A DNA stretch of 64,000 nucleotides from Croceimicrobium sp965279135 (GCA_965279135.1 OZ257133.1:2356001-2420000); one strand, 5' to 3'; positions 1 through 10,431 are shown, counted from the stretch's first letter. Program-made: numbers and translations. The notes: generated from the letters alone by a model not told the origin.

Positions 1-56
1 CAAAAATTTAATGGAATTTACCATTCAATAAGCAAAGAAACTATGACATTTATCAT

Positions 57-719
57 CTAGAAATCAAGCAATTCCACGCGATTTCTCTTTAGACGGACCT
101 TACCAATTTTTTCCAATTGTTTGAGCAAGCGCGAAACCACCTCCCGGGACGAATTCAATTCTTCTGCTAAGCGTTTATGGGTAACCTCAACTTCGGTATC
201 ACCCATAGCAATACTCTTATCCTGAAGGAGGCTTAGTAAACGCTCATCTAAACGATGAAAGGCTATGGCATCAATGGTGGCCAGAAGATTCTCATAACGA
301 TCGTTATAAGCTTCCAGCGTAAACTGCCTCCATTCTTCATATTCCATCATCCATTGTGCTAGTCTCTTTCTAGGCAGGCCAATGAACTCGGTTCCCGCCT
401 CACCGATAGCCTTTACCTCGCTGGCCTTATCCACCATACAGCAATTGAGGGTCATTGCGCAAGTCTGGCCAGGATAGAGGTAGTACAAAAAGATCTCTCC
501 ACCATCTTCCTCTACTCTGCTTACCTTAATCGCGCCTTTAGTTACTAAGGGTATCCATTTGGGAAAATCCCCATAGTCTACGATGACTTCCTCCACGTTC
601 ATAGCGAAGGTCCGTGCATCCTCTACAATTCGGTCCAGAATCAAATCTGAATGAAAAACCGGAAAATGCTGCTTTAGCGCATTTTTCACCTCCGTATTAC
701 TTGCAATTCTCTCCTCCAT
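57..719 (-). CDS. Crp/Fnr family transcriptional regulator
   Basis: A 220-residue cytoplasmic regulator of normal family length. Residues about 30-115 form the cyclic-nucleotide-binding-like beta-roll (GDFPKWIPLVTKGAIKV, then YYLYPGQTCAM). The C-terminus holds a winged helix-turn-helix with the pattern THKRLAEELNSSREVVSRLL, which is the Crp/Fnr DNA-recognition signature. There is no Cys cluster at the N-terminus for an FNR-type iron-sulfur cluster; the paired Cys at NCCMV lie inside the effector domain. The ligand is unknown. Many Bacteroidota members of this group respond to redox, NO or oxygen rather than cAMP, but nothing here decides that. The gene is transcribed away from the large secreted protein at 933, with about 210 bp between the two starts. 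Confidence 0.9.
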   Translation of the reverse strand: MEERIASNTEVKNALKQHFPVFHSDLILDRIVEDARTFAMNVEEVIVDYGDFPKWIPLVTKGAIKVSRVEEDGGEIFLYYLYPGQTCAMTLNCCMVDKASEVKAIGEAGTEFIGLPRKRLAQWMMEYEEWRQFTLEAYNDRYENLLATIDAIAFHRLDERLLSLLQDKSIAMGDTEVEVTHKRLAEELNSSREVVSRLLKQLEKIGKVRLKRNRVELLDF

Positions 720-932
720 TTTAAAAGCTTTTCACCTATTTGGCGAAGTTATCCAATTCAACTTACCTTATAGCTATTCCTACCTTGAAACCAAGATGCA
801 GGACAAGCCTTGGTATACCTGATTTTCACAGAATAACCCAAACCAAACTCACAATAAATCAGCATCCTAGTCCAAACCATTTTATTACAAACAACGTTAA
901 ATTAGCGTTAGAAGAACCCTGGTTATTTTCAT

Positions 933-3900
933 ATGAAAAGAACATTACACCTTGCATTCATCCTCCTAATGCTGGTGCTCTCTAGTTCCTGGGCCAAAGG
1001 ACAGTGCAATACCCCTACTAATTTGAGGGTGATTGCCTATGGCCCGGATTTCATTACCCTGGATTGGGATAATACTACAGCAACCAGCTTTCAATACCGA
1101 TTTGTCACTCAAGGAGGAGTGATAAGCTCAGCACCAATCAATACCAGTTCCAATAAGCCGTTAAAGGTTACAGGGCTGAATTCCATTACCAATTACATTT
1201 TTCAGGTTAGAGAAGTTTGTACTGGCGCGAATCCTTGGCCTACAAGCATTTTGGGAGGAACCAGTTGTCCGGTGGTTAACCCTCCTTTTACATCCAATTT
1301 TAATGGAGCCGCCTGGAGTGTAGGAGGCTTCAATACTGCGGGTAGCATCAATTCCTGTTGGCAAAGAGATGCAACCATAGGCTATGTTTGGAAACCGGGC
1401 CCTCCAACTTTCGTAAGCACTCTTACAGGCGCCCAGAATGATCGTTCAGGCAATGGTAAATACATGCAAATTGATCAGATCAGTTTTCCTACTAATCCGA
1501 CAGATTCTTCTGATCTCTTTTCCCCACTCTTCGACTTAGGCACACTTACCAATCCTGAGCTCACCTTTTGGTATCACATGCATGGCTCAGATATCGAGCA
1601 GCTTAAGGTCTATGTAACCAATGATTTTGGAGCCACCTATACCCTCCTTCAAACTATAAGTGGGCCGCAACAAAACTCTGGCACTGATGCATGGAAGGAA
1701 AGTAATCTGCAGTTAGGGGCCTTCGCAAACGACACTGTGCGCTTTGTATTTAGATCCGTAGAACAAAGCGTGGGTTTCCAAAATCACATCTGTATTGATG
1801 ATGTGGAGGTTGCCGAAGCGCCTTCTTGTCCTAAGCCAAATAATTTCCAACTACAGTTCGCGAGTTTCAATCAAGCGACCTTTTCATGGACGAGCGGAGG
1901 AGCGAACAATTGGCAAATTAGTTATGGATTACCCGGCTTCAATGTAAACACAGGAGGAACCATAGTGAGTGTTTCTTCAAATCCTGGAACTGTTACTGGC
2001 TTAAGTAGCAACTCTAACTACCAGGTTTACATACGCGATAGCTGCGGACCTAACGATGTTTCAGATTGGGTGGGCCCCATAAGCTTTCGTACCGCTTGCT
2101 TGCCGCTAAGCACCCCTTACACTGAAAACTTTGATGCCAACGGATTTGCTACAAGTCCAACGTTCAATGGATTAGGAAACCTAAATTCATGCTGGCAGAG
2201 GAGTCCCTTAACTCCTTATGCTTGGAAAACCGGACCTCCAATTTTTGGGCCTACCAATACAGGTCCAAGTGGAGACAACACCACGGGAAGTGCACAGTAT
2301 CTCTATACCGAAGTTGTCGCCGGTGGATTCAGCACTGATTCTACGCTTCTAACCAGCCCTCTTATTGATCTTGGTGGATTAACCACACCCGAGATGAGGT
2401 TCTATGTGCACATGTTTGGGGCAAACATCGATAAGCTAAAGACTTATGTAAATAATGGTAGTGGTTGGCAATTGGTTAATACGCAAAGCGGTGCACAACA
2501 AAACAGTAAAACACAAGCCTGGAAAGAGGTTATTGTTCCTCTGGGAGCCTTCTTAAATGATACTATCCAAATCTATTTCGTGGGTTCACGTACCGCTGGT
2601 TTCGCTTCGGATATAGCCATCGATGATTTGAGCGTTGACGAGGCACCAAGTTGCACAAGACCTCAAAACCTCAATGCTCTTTCCGTTGGATCATCGAATG
2701 CAAATCTCGATTGGCAAAGCGGAGGAGCAAGTAACTGGAATATATCCTATGGCTCGCCAGGAACTGCTGCAGGAGCGGGAACCATTGTTAATGCGGGCTC
2801 AAACCCTTTTAACCTGACAGGTTTAAGTCCCAATACCACCTATGATATTTTTGTTAGAGACAGTTGCGGCCCAGGTGATGTTTCCCTATGGACTGGACCT
2901 TTAACTATCACAACTGCCTGCTTACCTATCAGCACACCCTACTTCGAAAATTTTGATGGGACAGACTTCTCACCCGGAGCTTTCAACAGTGCTGGAACTT
3001 TAAACAGTTGTTGGAACCCTCAAACTGGTGTGAACTATCAATGGTCGGTGGAAGATGGACCTCCCGGAACTTTTAATGCAGGGCCGAATGGAGATCATAC
3101 CACGGGATCGGATCAATATCTGTTTACTCAGGCCTTATTCGGAATTAGCTTTGGTCAGGTAACTTTTACTGAAGTAGAGACCCCACTTTTTGATCTCTCC
3201 CCCCTTACCACTCCGGAGCTGCGTTTCTGGTATCACATGTTCGGCATCGGCATTGACAGTTTAGCAATATGGGTAAACAATGGCTCTGGTTTCAATCATC
3301 TCTTTAGCTTAACTGGCCAACAACAAAATGCCAGTACGGATGCTTGGCAGGAAGCCGTGGTTTCTTTAGCGAACTTTGTTAATGACACCATTTCGCTGAA
3401 ATTCATCGGGTACCGTAATTCGCCCTTCAGCAATCAGGCGCCTATTTCCATAGATGATTTGCGAATTGACGAGCAACCAAACTGCCCTCAACCGAGTAAT
3501 CTTGTAGTTAACTCTAACACGGCCTCCAGTATAACGCTAGGATGGACAAGTGGAGGAGCAAGCAATTGGCAGATTGAATATGGTCCAGTTGGTTTTAGCA
3601 CGGGCTCAGGAACCATCGTAAACGCCAACAGCAATCCATTTACCCTTACCGGCTTATCACCAAATACACCTTACAGCATCTATTTACGAGATAGTTGTGG
3701 TGTGGGTGATGTGAGTTTTTGGATCGGACCAATTCCCGCCCGAACTGCGTGCAGCATTGTAACCGCTCCTTATTTTGAAGACTTTGAAAATGGTTCCTGG
3801 ACGGATCCTACTCTGTTCAACGATCCAGGAGATATTGACCCTTGTTGGACGCGCAGTGATTCGGTGGGGTATTATTGGAGAGGCAATCAAGGAGCTAGTG

Positions 3901-6368
3901 ATGGTTTTAACTCCGGACCCTCAGGCGACCATACTACCGGTAATGGTTTCTATGCCTATTCTGTAAGAGAGAATGGCTTTGCTAATCACGTTTCAACTGA
4001 GTTGGTTACCCTACCGATTGATCTGGATACTCTTAGCAATCCCGAACTGCGTTTCTGGTACCATATGTTCGGTATTGACATCGATAAACTAGAAGTGGCG
4101 GTTAATAATGGTAATGGTTGGTCCAATGTCTCCACCATTAATGGGCAACAACAAAATGCCACTACAGCCGCCTGGAGCGAACGTATTGTGAGCCTGTCAT
4201 CTTATGTCGGTGACACGATTCAACTTAGATTTACGGCCTTCAGAACTTCTGGATTTGCCTTCAGAGTTAATATTGCTATCGACGATATCCGTATTGATAA
4301 TACACCTACTTGTCCTCAGCCTACCAATCTGAATGTTGTTTCTTCTACCAGTACTTCGATCAATTTAGGATGGACCACCGGTGGAGCTACCAACTGGCAA
4401 ATTCAATATAGAGCCAGCGGTTCGGGTAGTGCATTTACTGTAGTTAATGCCACCACTAATCCATTTAACTTAACTGGGCTTAATCCCAGTACAAACTATG
4501 AGATCTTAGTGAGGGACTCCTGTAGTGCAAATGACGTAAGTTGGTGGACTGGTCCATTTTACACAAGTACTGCCTGTGGAGTTGTTAGCCTCCCATTTAG
4601 CGAGAATTTTGATGGCCCCGCTTGGCAGGAAGGTATTGGTTTCTTTAACACGAATGATCAAATCAGTAGTTGTTGGACCCGAAATCGTCAGAGTAGTACG
4701 GATAAGTGGGGAACCGGTACAAGTACCACCCCAAGCTTCAATACCGGGCCGCAAGAAGACGCCATAGGAACGGGTAATTATATCTATTTCGAAAGTGATT
4801 TTTCACAGAATGGAAATCCAGCCGTAATCCGTAGTCCCAAAATTGCTCTTACAAACACATCAGGCGCTAAGCTCTATTACAGCTATCATATGTTCGGTTC
4901 GAATATTAGCAATTTACAAGTGCGCATTAACACGGAACAGAACGGTAACAATATCGTACTGCGCTCTTGGACTGGGCAGCAACAGAACAGTAGTGCCGCA
5001 TCCTGGAAGGTGGATTCCATTGATCTTAGAAATTATGTCGGCGACACTATAGAGATTGTTTTCCGCGCGCAAGCAATCGGAGGACAGGCAGATATGGCGA
5101 TAGATGAGGTCTCCGTCTTAGCTGTTGGACCTCCATGTGGGGCACCTTTCAATATTCAATTGGTAAGCAACTCCTATTCAAGCATCAACTTTAGTTGGCA
5201 GAATAGTAATCCTGGTAACAGTAGTACTCATCTTAGGTATTATGATGTTACGCAAGGTCCGGGATCTGCCGTTACCGTTCCCAACATAAGTAGCCCCTAC
5301 GCTATTAATAACCTGAATGCGAGTTCAAACTATGTCATTGAACTTTTCGATAGCTGTGGAACGGACGTTAGTGCGATAGCTACCGACACCTTGGCGACAT
5401 TGGTTTGCCCCGCGGTAACTGCTGGTTTTAGCCTTAATTCCCGCTTCTTAAGACGAGACTTTACCTCCTCTTCGGTAAATGCAGATAGCCTTTTCTGGGA
5501 TTTCGGAAGTGGCTCTACAAGCACGGCTACTAATCCTAGTCATACCTATCCGACTGCTGGAAATTACACCGTTACGCTTATTGCTGTTAATGACTGTGGA
5601 AATAGTGATACTTTGATTCTGAATATCACCGTATGTGATACTCTTAGGGCCAATTTCACCTGGGTTCAAAATGCAGATAGCACGCGTTTTACCGCCGATC
5701 CAGGCAACAATGCTTCCGGTTATTCCTGGGACTTGGGCGACGGTACCACTGCAAGTGGTCCAACAGCCTCGGCTTTCTATCCGGATACCCTCGATAAATT
5801 TGTTACCCTGGTAAGTTGGAATGATTGCGGCGATACGGTAAGAAACACGCGTAGGGTAGAACCATGTGATCCTCCAAAAGCTGATTGGACTTATACCATA
5901 CTTAGTCCCATCAATTCTGGATTACGAATACAGTTTGATGGTACCATCTCTACCGGTGCTACCAGTTATTTCTGGGATTTTGGAGATGGTAATACCGGAA
6001 GTGGGCCAACCCCAATTCATATTTATGCTACGCCCGGGCTATTTTATAATGTCACGCTTACAATCAATGGAGTTTGTGGTGAAGATTCCCGAGGCTTTAG
6101 GTTAAATGAGATCGGATTGGATGAGACAGAAATACCTCAACCCAAATTATATCCAAACCCGGTAGTAGATGTTTTATATCTGGACTGGCCTGAAGATAAA
6201 GTGAAAGCAGAGGAAATTGTGATTTACAATAGCACCGGATCGATAGTCTTCCGACAGGCTTTTGATGATCAAGAGGAGTTGCGATTGGGTCATCTGAGCC
6301 CAGGAGTTTACCACCTCAGCTTCCGCGGTGATTTCGGTGAAATAAGGCATCGTTTCTTGAAGAATTAA
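933..6368 (+). CDS. Giant T9SS-secreted protein with five MAM-like/FN3 repeats and PKD domains
   Basis: An 1811-residue secreted protein with a signal peptide (residues 1-23, ending SSWAKGQ). After a first fibronectin III-like domain (about 25-110), a unit of about 275 residues occurs five times, beginning near residues 115, 392, 666, 943 and 1218. Each unit opens with (T/S)xPYxENFD, contains NSCWxR, a GPP/GPxGDxTTG block, ELRFWYHMFG and IAIDD, and ends in an FN3-like part with SGGAxNWQIxYG and RDSCG. The first half of the unit resembles a MAM/jelly-roll domain. Three PKD-like domains follow (from about 1495, 1570 and 1646; FWDFGxG motifs), then a type A sorting domain from about 1739 (LYPNPVVDVLYLDW). 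It is probably a cell-surface or released adhesin or glycan-binding protein. A terminator follows directly. Confidence 0.88.
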   Translation: MKRTLHLAFILLMLVLSSSWAKGQCNTPTNLRVIAYGPDFITLDWDNTTATSFQYRFVTQGGVISSAPINTSSNKPLKVTGLNSITNYIFQVREVCTGANPWPTSILGGTSCPVVNPPFTSNFNGAAWSVGGFNTAGSINSCWQRDATIGYVWKPGPPTFVSTLTGAQNDRSGNGKYMQIDQISFPTNPTDSSDLFSPLFDLGTLTNPELTFWYHMHGSDIEQLKVYVTNDFGATYTLLQTISGPQQNSGTDAWKESNLQLGAFANDTVRFVFRSVEQSVGFQNHICIDDVEVAEAPSCPKPNNFQLQFASFNQATFSWTSGGANNWQISYGLPGFNVNTGGTIVSVSSNPGTVTGLSSNSNYQVYIRDSCGPNDVSDWVGPISFRTACLPLSTPYTENFDANGFATSPTFNGLGNLNSCWQRSPLTPYAWKTGPPIFGPTNTGPSGDNTTGSAQYLYTEVVAGGFSTDSTLLTSPLIDLGGLTTPEMRFYVHMFGANIDKLKTYVNNGSGWQLVNTQSGAQQNSKTQAWKEVIVPLGAFLNDTIQIYFVGSRTAGFASDIAIDDLSVDEAPSCTRPQNLNALSVGSSNANLDWQSGGASNWNISYGSPGTAAGAGTIVNAGSNPFNLTGLSPNTTYDIFVRDSCGPGDVSLWTGPLTITTACLPISTPYFENFDGTDFSPGAFNSAGTLNSCWNPQTGVNYQWSVEDGPPGTFNAGPNGDHTTGSDQYLFTQALFGISFGQVTFTEVETPLFDLSPLTTPELRFWYHMFGIGIDSLAIWVNNGSGFNHLFSLTGQQQNASTDAWQEAVVSLANFVNDTISLKFIGYRNSPFSNQAPISIDDLRIDEQPNCPQPSNLVVNSNTASSITLGWTSGGASNWQIEYGPVGFSTGSGTIVNANSNPFTLTGLSPNTPYSIYLRDSCGVGDVSFWIGPIPARTACSIVTAPYFEDFENGSWTDPTLFNDPGDIDPCWTRSDSVGYYWRGNQGASDGFNSGPSGDHTTGNGFYAYSVRENGFANHVSTELVTLPIDLDTLSNPELRFWYHMFGIDIDKLEVAVNNGNGWSNVSTINGQQQNATTAAWSERIVSLSSYVGDTIQLRFTAFRTSGFAFRVNIAIDDIRIDNTPTCPQPTNLNVVSSTSTSINLGWTTGGATNWQIQYRASGSGSAFTVVNATTNPFNLTGLNPSTNYEILVRDSCSANDVSWWTGPFYTSTACGVVSLPFSENFDGPAWQEGIGFFNTNDQISSCWTRNRQSSTDKWGTGTSTTPSFNTGPQEDAIGTGNYIYFESDFSQNGNPAVIRSPKIALTNTSGAKLYYSYHMFGSNISNLQVRINTEQNGNNIVLRSWTGQQQNSSAASWKVDSIDLRNYVGDTIEIVFRAQAIGGQADMAIDEVSVLAVGPPCGAPFNIQLVSNSYSSINFSWQNSNPGNSSTHLRYYDVTQGPGSAVTVPNISSPYAINNLNASSNYVIELFDSCGTDVSAIATDTLATLVCPAVTAGFSLNSRFLRRDFTSSSVNADSLFWDFGSGSTSTATNPSHTYPTAGNYTVTLIAVNDCGNSDTLILNITVCDTLRANFTWVQNADSTRFTADPGNNASGYSWDLGDGTTASGPTASAFYPDTLDKFVTLVSWNDCGDTVRNTRRVEPCDPPKADWTYTILSPINSGLRIQFDGTISTGATSYFWDFGDGNTGSGPTPIHIYATPGLFYNVTLTINGVCGEDSRGFRLNEIGLDETEIPQPKLYPNPVVDVLYLDWPEDKVKAEEIVIYNSTGSIVFRQAFDDQEELRLGHLSPGVYHLSFRGDFGEIRHRFLKN

Positions 6369-6370
6369 TC

Positions 6371-6397
6371 AAAAACCGGCTTAGGCCGGTTTTTTGT
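6371..6397 (+). terminator. Rho-independent terminator
   Basis: An AAACCGGC / GCCGGTTT stem with a 4-base TTAG loop, followed by a T run. It begins three bases after the stop of the 1811-residue gene. Confidence 0.85.
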
Positions 6398-6448
6398 TTT
6401 CTTAATATGAGCTTTATCCAAATTCGATTAACTTGCTGAAAAACTCTG

Positions 6449-7213
6449 ATGAAACGAAAAAAGAATCCACGCATCGACCTCGAACGATACCGGGTTCACT
6501 TTTTACTCCTGGGTGTTGCTATTTCTCTTTTTGTTGTCACCCAGCTTTTTAATATCAACTTTTCTGAACCAGAAGTAGAGGCACCACAACAAATCCAGGT
6601 TGACGGAGATGAAATCGTTATTCCAATTACAGTAAGACCTCCTAAAAGCATCAAAGTAGAACAGCCAAAGGAATTACCAAGTGAGCTCAATATTGTAGAC
6701 GATAATGTGGTTGTGGATAATGAATTGGACATGAGCGCTACCGAAACTGATGAAGATGAATATCTTATTTCAGAGAATGTTGATGTCCGTTTTGTAGAAG
6801 GTGATGTGGAAGTCGTTGGTCAGGAAGAAGAGGATCCCCAAGACCTGGAAGACCCTATTCCATTTGCAGTTGTGGAAAGCGTCCCCATCTTTCCGGGTTG
6901 CGAATCCTTTACTGATAATGACGATTTAAAAGATTGCTTCCAGGAACAGCTTTTAAAATTCGTAAGTCAGAATTATGTGTACAACGAGGCTGCTCGTCAG
7001 TTAAAAATACAAGGCCGCATTATCGTGAGCTTTGTGGTAGAAAAGAATGGTCAGGTAAGCAGCATTCAGGTTATCAGGAGCGTGGATCCCTGGTTAGATG
7101 AAGAGGCCATTCGTGTCATCTCTGGCCTGCCTCGAATTTCTCCAGCTAAACAACGCGGAAAACCAGTGCGAATGAGTTTTGTGGTGCCTATAAAAGTGGA
7201 GCTCAAAGACTAA
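6449..7213 (+). CDS. TonB-family energy transducer
   Basis: A 254-residue protein with a short basic cytoplasmic N-terminus, one membrane segment (about residues 17-37, HFLLLGVAISLFVVTQLF), an acidic periplasmic linker and a C-terminal TonB domain (about 165-254). The C-terminal part carries the family pattern IQGRIIVSFVVEKNGQVSS, then DPWLDEEAIRVISGLPRISPAKQRGKPV. TonB proteins pass the proton-motive force from ExbB/ExbD to outer-membrane receptors. No exbB or exbD is nearby. The linker is acidic rather than Pro-Lys rich, which is frequent in Bacteroidota. The gene lies upstream of a TonB-dependent receptor, so the two may work together, though the 100-bp gap argues against tight coupling. 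Confidence 0.88.
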   Translation: MKRKKNPRIDLERYRVHFLLLGVAISLFVVTQLFNINFSEPEVEAPQQIQVDGDEIVIPITVRPPKSIKVEQPKELPSELNIVDDNVVVDNELDMSATETDEDEYLISENVDVRFVEGDVEVVGQEEEDPQDLEDPIPFAVVESVPIFPGCESFTDNDDLKDCFQEQLLKFVSQNYVYNEAARQLKIQGRIIVSFVVEKNGQVSSIQVIRSVDPWLDEEAIRVISGLPRISPAKQRGKPVRMSFVVPIKVELKD

Positions 7214-7326
7214 AGAGCGTCAGGGAAGACTGCTACTTATCCGCTTCAACCATTGTTTTATCCGTTTCGGTCAAATTCTACATTTAGCATTAATCCTCCC
7301 CACTTTTTTTGCTGAAAATTTTAGCA

Positions 7327-9612
7327 GTGAAAAAAGTATTGATTCTTCTCTCGATGTTCTTCTCGGCAGGCCTAATGGCTCAAGATCAGTTGAACGTTAG
7401 CGGTTCAATTAGCGATCAGGCTAATGGGGAATACCTTATCGGGGTTAATATCCGAGATACCATCAGCGGCAGCGGAACCACCACTAATATTTATGGCTTC
7501 TACTCCCTGGCGCTTAATCCTGGAAAAGTCGTTCTCGAATTCTCATTTATTGGCTTTGAAACTCAATATGTCGAGTTAAACCTAAATGCAGACCAAAGCT
7601 TAAATATCGACCTGCAAGAAAGTAGTACCACCTTAATGGAGGTGCAAGTAACCAGCACCAGAGAAGATGAGCAATTACGAAATACAGAAATTGGTGCTGT
7701 AGAGTTGGATGTCAAGCAGATTGACAAGGTACCGGTCCTTTTTGGTGAAAGAGATATTCTTAAAACCATCCAATTACTCCCGGGCATCTCCACCATCTCT
7801 GAAGGTAGTTCCAACTTCAGTGTACGCGGGGGCTCTTATGATCAAAACCTGATTCAACTAGATGAGGCCACAGTTTATAGCCCCTCTCATCTTTTAGGGT
7901 TCTTTTCCACCTTTAATTCTGATGCATTGAAAAATGTAAAGGTTTACAAAGGGGGTATTCCAGCACAGTACGGAGGAAGGGGCTCCTCTGTGCTGGATGT
8001 TCAAATGAAAGAAGGGAATAACAAAGAATTTGAAGGCAAGGCCAGTGTTGGATTAATCTCATCGAAAGTTCTTTTAGAAGGACCTATTCAAAAGGACAAG
8101 TCTTCCTTTTTGATTAGTGCTCGTAGAACCTACATCGATCTCATTGGCCAGGCCACTGGCTTTATTGAGGACGGTACTACCCTCTATTTCTATGATCTGA
8201 ATGGTAAAATGAATTTTAAACTTGGAGAGAAAGACCGACTGCTAATTTCCGGATATCTCGGCAGGGATGAATTTGGGCTTAACAGCATTGGAACTGATTG
8301 GGCGAATCAGACCATGACGGTGCGGTGGAATCACATCAACAACAACCGGACTTTTAGTAATACCACTTTAAACTACAGCAATTATGATTTCGGTTTTGCC
8401 TTAGGAGATAATGGCAGTTATCGTTCAGGAATAGAAGATTGGGCGCTCAAACACGATGTCACCTATTACCTAAATGATCAACATGAATTGAAATTTGGGG
8501 CAAGTAGTATTTACCATCGCTTTGCCCCTGGTAGTTTAGATCTTACTGATGAAGATGCACAGGATCGAGTGTTGGAGGAAAACCAGGCTTTAGAAAGTGG
8601 CTTATACATCAGTGATATTTACACGGTAAACGATCGCTTTAAACTCAATTTCGGCCTGCGCTGGTCTATTTTCAATCAATTAGGTCCAGGAACAGTTTAC
8701 ACCTACAATAGCGATAATGAGATTATTAACTCCGCCACCTACGATAGTGGGGAGATCATTAAAACCTACAATAATCTTGAACCCCGATTCTCATTGAATT
8801 ACACTTTGAATGATAACAGTTCAATAAAAGCAGGCTACAATCGTATGGCTCAGTATTTACACCTTCTTTCAAATAGCACTTCCGGGCAACCTACCGATGC
8901 ATGGATTCCGAGTACCAATAATATCGAACCTAGTTTGGTGGATCAGTACTCCATCGGATACTTCCGACACTTCAAAAACCATGAGTACAAAGCTTCGGTA
9001 GAGACTTATTACAAGAACATGCAAAACGTTACCGACTATGAGGATGGAACCAGCTTGTTGTTGAATGAGAATATTGAAGCACAAATACTATCTGGCCGAG
9101 GAAGAAGCTATGGTGCCGAATTCCTATTCGAGAAAACAAAGGGTGATTTTACAGGATGGATATCCTACACTCTGTCTCGATCAGAAAGACAGATCGACGG
9201 GATTAACAATGGTGAATGGTATCTAAGCAATGTGGATAAAACACATGACATTTCCCTTGTTGCAAGTTATTCATTCAATGACCGTTTAAGTCTCTCTTCC
9301 ACCTTTGTATACAGCACCGGGCAAGCCGTAACCTGGCCCAATGGTCAGTATGAAATTGATGGCAATACCATCCCCTATTATTCGAACCGCAATGAATACC
9401 GGATGCCCGACTACCATCGTCTTGACTTAAACCTGACGTATCTGAGACCAAGCAAAAAAGCACAGTGGGATTTCTCCATATACAATGTATACAATCGCTA
9501 TAATGCTTATGCCATTGACTTTCGGGAGGATCCAAATACCGGACAGAACAAAGCCTATATGACCTACCTCTTTGGCATTATCCCTTCCGTTTCCTACACC
9601 CTAAACTTTTAA
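7327..9612 (+). CDS. TonB-dependent receptor (pair 1, with DUF4249)
   Basis: An outer-membrane receptor of about 761 residues. I chose the GTG at 7327, giving MKKVLILLSMFFSAGLMAQ, a clean signal peptide; the in-frame TTG at 7309 would put six odd residues before it. Next come a carboxypeptidase-regulatory-like beta-sandwich (ANGEYLIGVNIRD ... YGFYSLAL), a plug domain with FSVRGGSYDQNLIQLDEA and VYKGGIPAQYGGRGSSVLDV, and a beta-barrel ending in SVSYTLNF with the terminal Phe used by the BAM machinery. It starts the pair with the DUF4249 lipoprotein three bases downstream. The substrate is unknown. It is clearly paralogous to the receptors at 21535 and 60372. Confidence 0.9.
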   Translation: MKKVLILLSMFFSAGLMAQDQLNVSGSISDQANGEYLIGVNIRDTISGSGTTTNIYGFYSLALNPGKVVLEFSFIGFETQYVELNLNADQSLNIDLQESSTTLMEVQVTSTREDEQLRNTEIGAVELDVKQIDKVPVLFGERDILKTIQLLPGISTISEGSSNFSVRGGSYDQNLIQLDEATVYSPSHLLGFFSTFNSDALKNVKVYKGGIPAQYGGRGSSVLDVQMKEGNNKEFEGKASVGLISSKVLLEGPIQKDKSSFLISARRTYIDLIGQATGFIEDGTTLYFYDLNGKMNFKLGEKDRLLISGYLGRDEFGLNSIGTDWANQTMTVRWNHINNNRTFSNTTLNYSNYDFGFALGDNGSYRSGIEDWALKHDVTYYLNDQHELKFGASSIYHRFAPGSLDLTDEDAQDRVLEENQALESGLYISDIYTVNDRFKLNFGLRWSIFNQLGPGTVYTYNSDNEIINSATYDSGEIIKTYNNLEPRFSLNYTLNDNSSIKAGYNRMAQYLHLLSNSTSGQPTDAWIPSTNNIEPSLVDQYSIGYFRHFKNHEYKASVETYYKNMQNVTDYEDGTSLLLNENIEAQILSGRGRSYGAEFLFEKTKGDFTGWISYTLSRSERQIDGINNGEWYLSNVDKTHDISLVASYSFNDRLSLSSTFVYSTGQAVTWPNGQYEIDGNTIPYYSNRNEYRMPDYHRLDLNLTYLRPSKKAQWDFSIYNVYNRYNAYAIDFREDPNTGQNKAYMTYLFGIIPSVSYTLNF

Positions 9613-9615
9613 AAA

Positions 9616-10425
9616 ATGAAAAAGCTCCTATTATATTTTAGTCTTATTGGCCTTCTGATGGCCTGCGAGGAAGAAATTGATGTTGACCTTGATGCCGCAG
9701 AATCGCAGCTAGTTGTAGAGGCTGAAATCGAAGCCAATGCTTACGTTTGGGCGAAGTTGAGTAGAACTTCCGATTTCTTCAATAATGCTGAACCTCCAGC
9801 CGTAAATAATGCCGTTGTTAGCCTCATTGAAAATGAAAGCGGGCAAAGAGAGATTCTTCAAAATCAAGGAAACGGAACCTATTTAGGGAATAGCATACTT
9901 GGACAAGAACGGATGACCTATACCCTCGAAATCGATTTGGAGGGGCAGCTCTATTCCGCACAAAGCAAACTCAATCCACCGGTCGTAATTGAAGAAATTA
10001 ACTTTAACGAGTTTTCCGGCGGAGGGCCCTTCGGAGGAAATGATGATGAGAATCAATACATTATTCTAACGGATTTTCGCAGCTCTGGAGATGATGTCTA
10101 TTATCAATTAGAGTATGATCTAAGCGAGAATACTGAAACAGAAGGATACTTTCTGGTTGAGCCTGCAGACAGCAATCGTATCGTTCGTTTTGGTAATCCC
10201 GGATCTCTAGCCAATGAAGGAGAATCCTTTACGGTTAGAGTTAATAGTATTGATAGAGGAGTCTATACCTACTTCACCGGACTTGCCGAACTAAGTGGTG
10301 GAGGCTTTGGTGGCGGTGGTGGAGGATCGGCCACCCCTTCTAATCCAATTTCTAATTTCGAACCGCGAATTTTAGGCTATTTTGCTGCCTTGTCTAGTGC
10401 TACTAAAGATACCGTGGCGCCTTAA
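9616..10425 (+). CDS. DUF4249 lipoprotein (pair 1)
   Basis: A 269-residue lipoprotein with an N-terminal lipobox (LIGLLMAC, Cys about 17), so it should be anchored in a membrane facing the periplasm or the surface. The opening after the Cys (VDLDAAESQLVVEAEIEANAYVWAKLSRTSDFF) is the DUF4249 signature and is shared with the proteins at 23913 and 62694. DUF4249 genes typically follow a TonB receptor and are assumed to be SusD-like partners, but the function is not established. This copy has two glycine-rich insertions (near residues 134-141 and 230-242) that the other two lack. It ends six bases before the histidine kinase gene, so all four genes from 7327 may be one operon. Confidence 0.82.
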   Translation: MKKLLLYFSLIGLLMACEEEIDVDLDAAESQLVVEAEIEANAYVWAKLSRTSDFFNNAEPPAVNNAVVSLIENESGQREILQNQGNGTYLGNSILGQERMTYTLEIDLEGQLYSAQSKLNPPVVIEEINFNEFSGGGPFGGNDDENQYIILTDFRSSGDDVYYQLEYDLSENTETEGYFLVEPADSNRIVRFGNPGSLANEGESFTVRVNSIDRGVYTYFTGLAELSGGGFGGGGGGSATPSNPISNFEPRILGYFAALSSATKDTVAP

Positions 10426-10431
10426 ATTGAA

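Noticed and set aside
740..985. Plus-strand 81-residue frame before the 1811-residue gene
   Set aside because: It spans the intergenic region and runs out of frame into the signal peptide of the large gene; composition is not protein-like and no family is recognised.
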